Of a DNA stretch of 64,000 nucleotides, positions 63,235-64,000 are shown one piece after another. Both the position numbers and the translations under genes were made by a program. Below the pieces are notes generated by a model. It had not been told where the DNA came from. It saw only the letters and a list, made by a program, of their open reading frames with translations, and did not search any database. How positions within the stretch are numbered: the first letter of the stretch is position 1; each line of letters starts with the position of its first letter. The stretch comes from JBIICS01 sp044238735 (GTDB taxonomy: Bacteria; Bacteroidota; Bacteroidia; UBA4408). Location: NCBI GenBank assembly GCA_044238735.1, contig JBIICS010000001.1:19404-83403 (forward strand), given 5' to 3'.

Positions 63235-64000
63235 ATGCTTATTATTCAGAAATTAGTTGTTTTATTAGATGAGTTTCATCTAAATGCATTTAAACAGTTT
63301 TTGGAAGATTCCAAAGCTAATCTGCCTAAAAAGTTAGTTGACGAGGTTGCTAAATATGGAAACAATCAACCCGACTCTGATGTTATTTGTAAAGCCATTT
63401 ATGGAAAAAGCGATGAAAAGGCGAAGAAGAATTTTTTTCAGTTAGCTCATCATACGTTAAAACTAAGTTTCTACCTAGCCCGAAATTACCCGAATTATTT
63501 ATCGCACAACCGTTCTAAAATAGAGCAATTAATTAACGAAGGATATAGAGAAGAGGCAAATAAAATTGCTGAAATTTTGCTCGATGTAGCTCAAAAAATT
63601 GAAGACAGGGTTACCCTGGTGGCCGTTCTTAAGTTTTTTGCTCAACAATCGTTTCATCTGGAACAAAAAAACCAAACACTTAAGTTTCACAAGCAAATTG
63701 ATGAGGTACTCGAAAGCGAAAAGATTTTCAATAATATCTACTTGTATTTGAGGACTAATTTTAACGTTAAAAATAAATCTAATTTTAACACGAAATCTTT
63801 AGAGCCCCATCAAAATTTCTTTGAAAAGTATGAAAATCACGCTGAGTTTAATGTTCGTTTTTTAGCTCGTTACGGTAAAATTTATTCGCTTACTTTTTTG
63901 CAGGACCCTAGCTTTTTCTCTAAAGAAAAATTTGATGAGTTGTTAGATCTGGAGAAGGAGCTCGATAAAAACGCTTTTGTTGTTTTTCCTTTTCTTGAAG
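63235..64000 (+). CDS. Hypothetical helical protein, 3' end beyond window
   Basis: An open frame from ATG at 63235 to the window edge (255 codons, no stop), too near the edge to be closed here. The product is a soluble, largely helical, Lys- and Phe-rich protein (LVVLLDEFHLNAFKQFLED, KKNFFQLAHHTLKLSFYLARNYPNYL, REEANKIAEILLDVAQKIED). No signal peptide, membrane helix or motif is seen. The periodic helices resemble TPR-like or alpha-solenoid folds, but I do not recognise the family. Confidence 0.7.
   Translation, partial: MLIIQKLVVLLDEFHLNAFKQFLEDSKANLPKKLVDEVAKYGNNQPDSDVICKAIYGKSDEKAKKNFFQLAHHTLKLSFYLARNYPNYLSHNRSKIEQLINEGYREEANKIAEILLDVAQKIEDRVTLVAVLKFFAQQSFHLEQKNQTLKFHKQIDEVLESEKIFNNIYLYLRTNFNVKNKSNFNTKSLEPHQNFFEKYENHAEFNVRFLARYGKIYSLTFLQDPSFFSKEKFDELLDLEKELDKNAFVVFPFLE

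Overview
The window is from a Bacteroidota chromosome. It is AT-rich, its promoters match the Bacteroidota sigma consensus (TTG, about 20 nt, TAnnTTTG), and Shine-Dalgarno sequences are mostly absent. It carries type IX secretion (T9SS) hallmarks: SprB repeats, type A and type B sorting domains, and the component PorZ. Other family signatures are the IPExxxVDY protein next to pyruvate kinase, LytTR regulators and the DUF177-rpmF-plsX-fabH block. Genus and species cannot be resolved by eye. I saw no insertion sequence, prophage or CRISPR array; most of the content is core genome.

Layout. 1-5.9 kb: the N-terminal part of a large secreted adhesin-like protein (minus strand, cut by the window edge), a 972-aa SprB-repeat T9SS type B protein, and a tiny free-standing unit (promoter, 17-codon ORF, strong terminator). 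6-10.8 kb: a GNAT gene, then a compact plus-strand run of rbfA, methyltransferase, LolC/E-type permease, pdxJ and an aspartoacylase-family gene. 10.9-13.5 kb: hsp20, an unknown conserved gene and an MBL-fold/double-rhodanese sulfur enzyme. 13.5-19.5 kb: a LuxE-like ligase divergent from a small lipoprotein, gamma carbonic anhydrase, a secreted hydrolase, an M43 metalloprotease with a sorting domain, and dCMP deaminase. 19.7-25.9 kb: an Lrp/AsnC regulator divergent from asnB, pyruvate carboxylase and a thioesterase. 25.9-30 kb: rimB-rimK (minus), then IPExxxVDY-pyk-alkD (plus). 30-37.4 kb: recO, porZ, tRNA-Arg(CCG), a LytS/LytTR two-component pair and a second M43 protease; all the protein genes here are on the minus strand.

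37.4-38.8 kb is a 1.3-kb gene-free stretch with four parS-like ParB sites, immediately before mnmG and at a switch from minus-strand to plus-strand genes. This is probably the centromere region close to the replication origin. 38.8-46.4 kb: mnmG, two membrane proteins, a DUF1801 protein, then a minus-strand run of LutB-like protein, M28 peptidase and rpiB. A 560-bp region of about 16% GC precedes nadA.

48-55.2 kb is the most distinctive accessory block: a secreted MORN-repeat protein, a 1610-aa soluble histidine kinase with about eleven PAS-like domains, and a REC-LytTR regulator, packed into one probable operon. 55.3-58 kb is the DUF177-rpmF-plsX-fabH lipid/ribosome operon. 58.1-61.6 kb is a minus-strand queA-aroA-aroB run. 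The window ends with proline dehydrogenase, a small secreted cysteine protein and a truncated unknown gene.

The best candidates for something not yet described are the 5.8-kb micro-ORF unit, the parS-rich gap, the MORN/multi-PAS/LytTR operon, the LutB-like protein reduced to one predicted Fe-S cluster, and a 22-bp palindrome that appears to form two back-to-back promoters.
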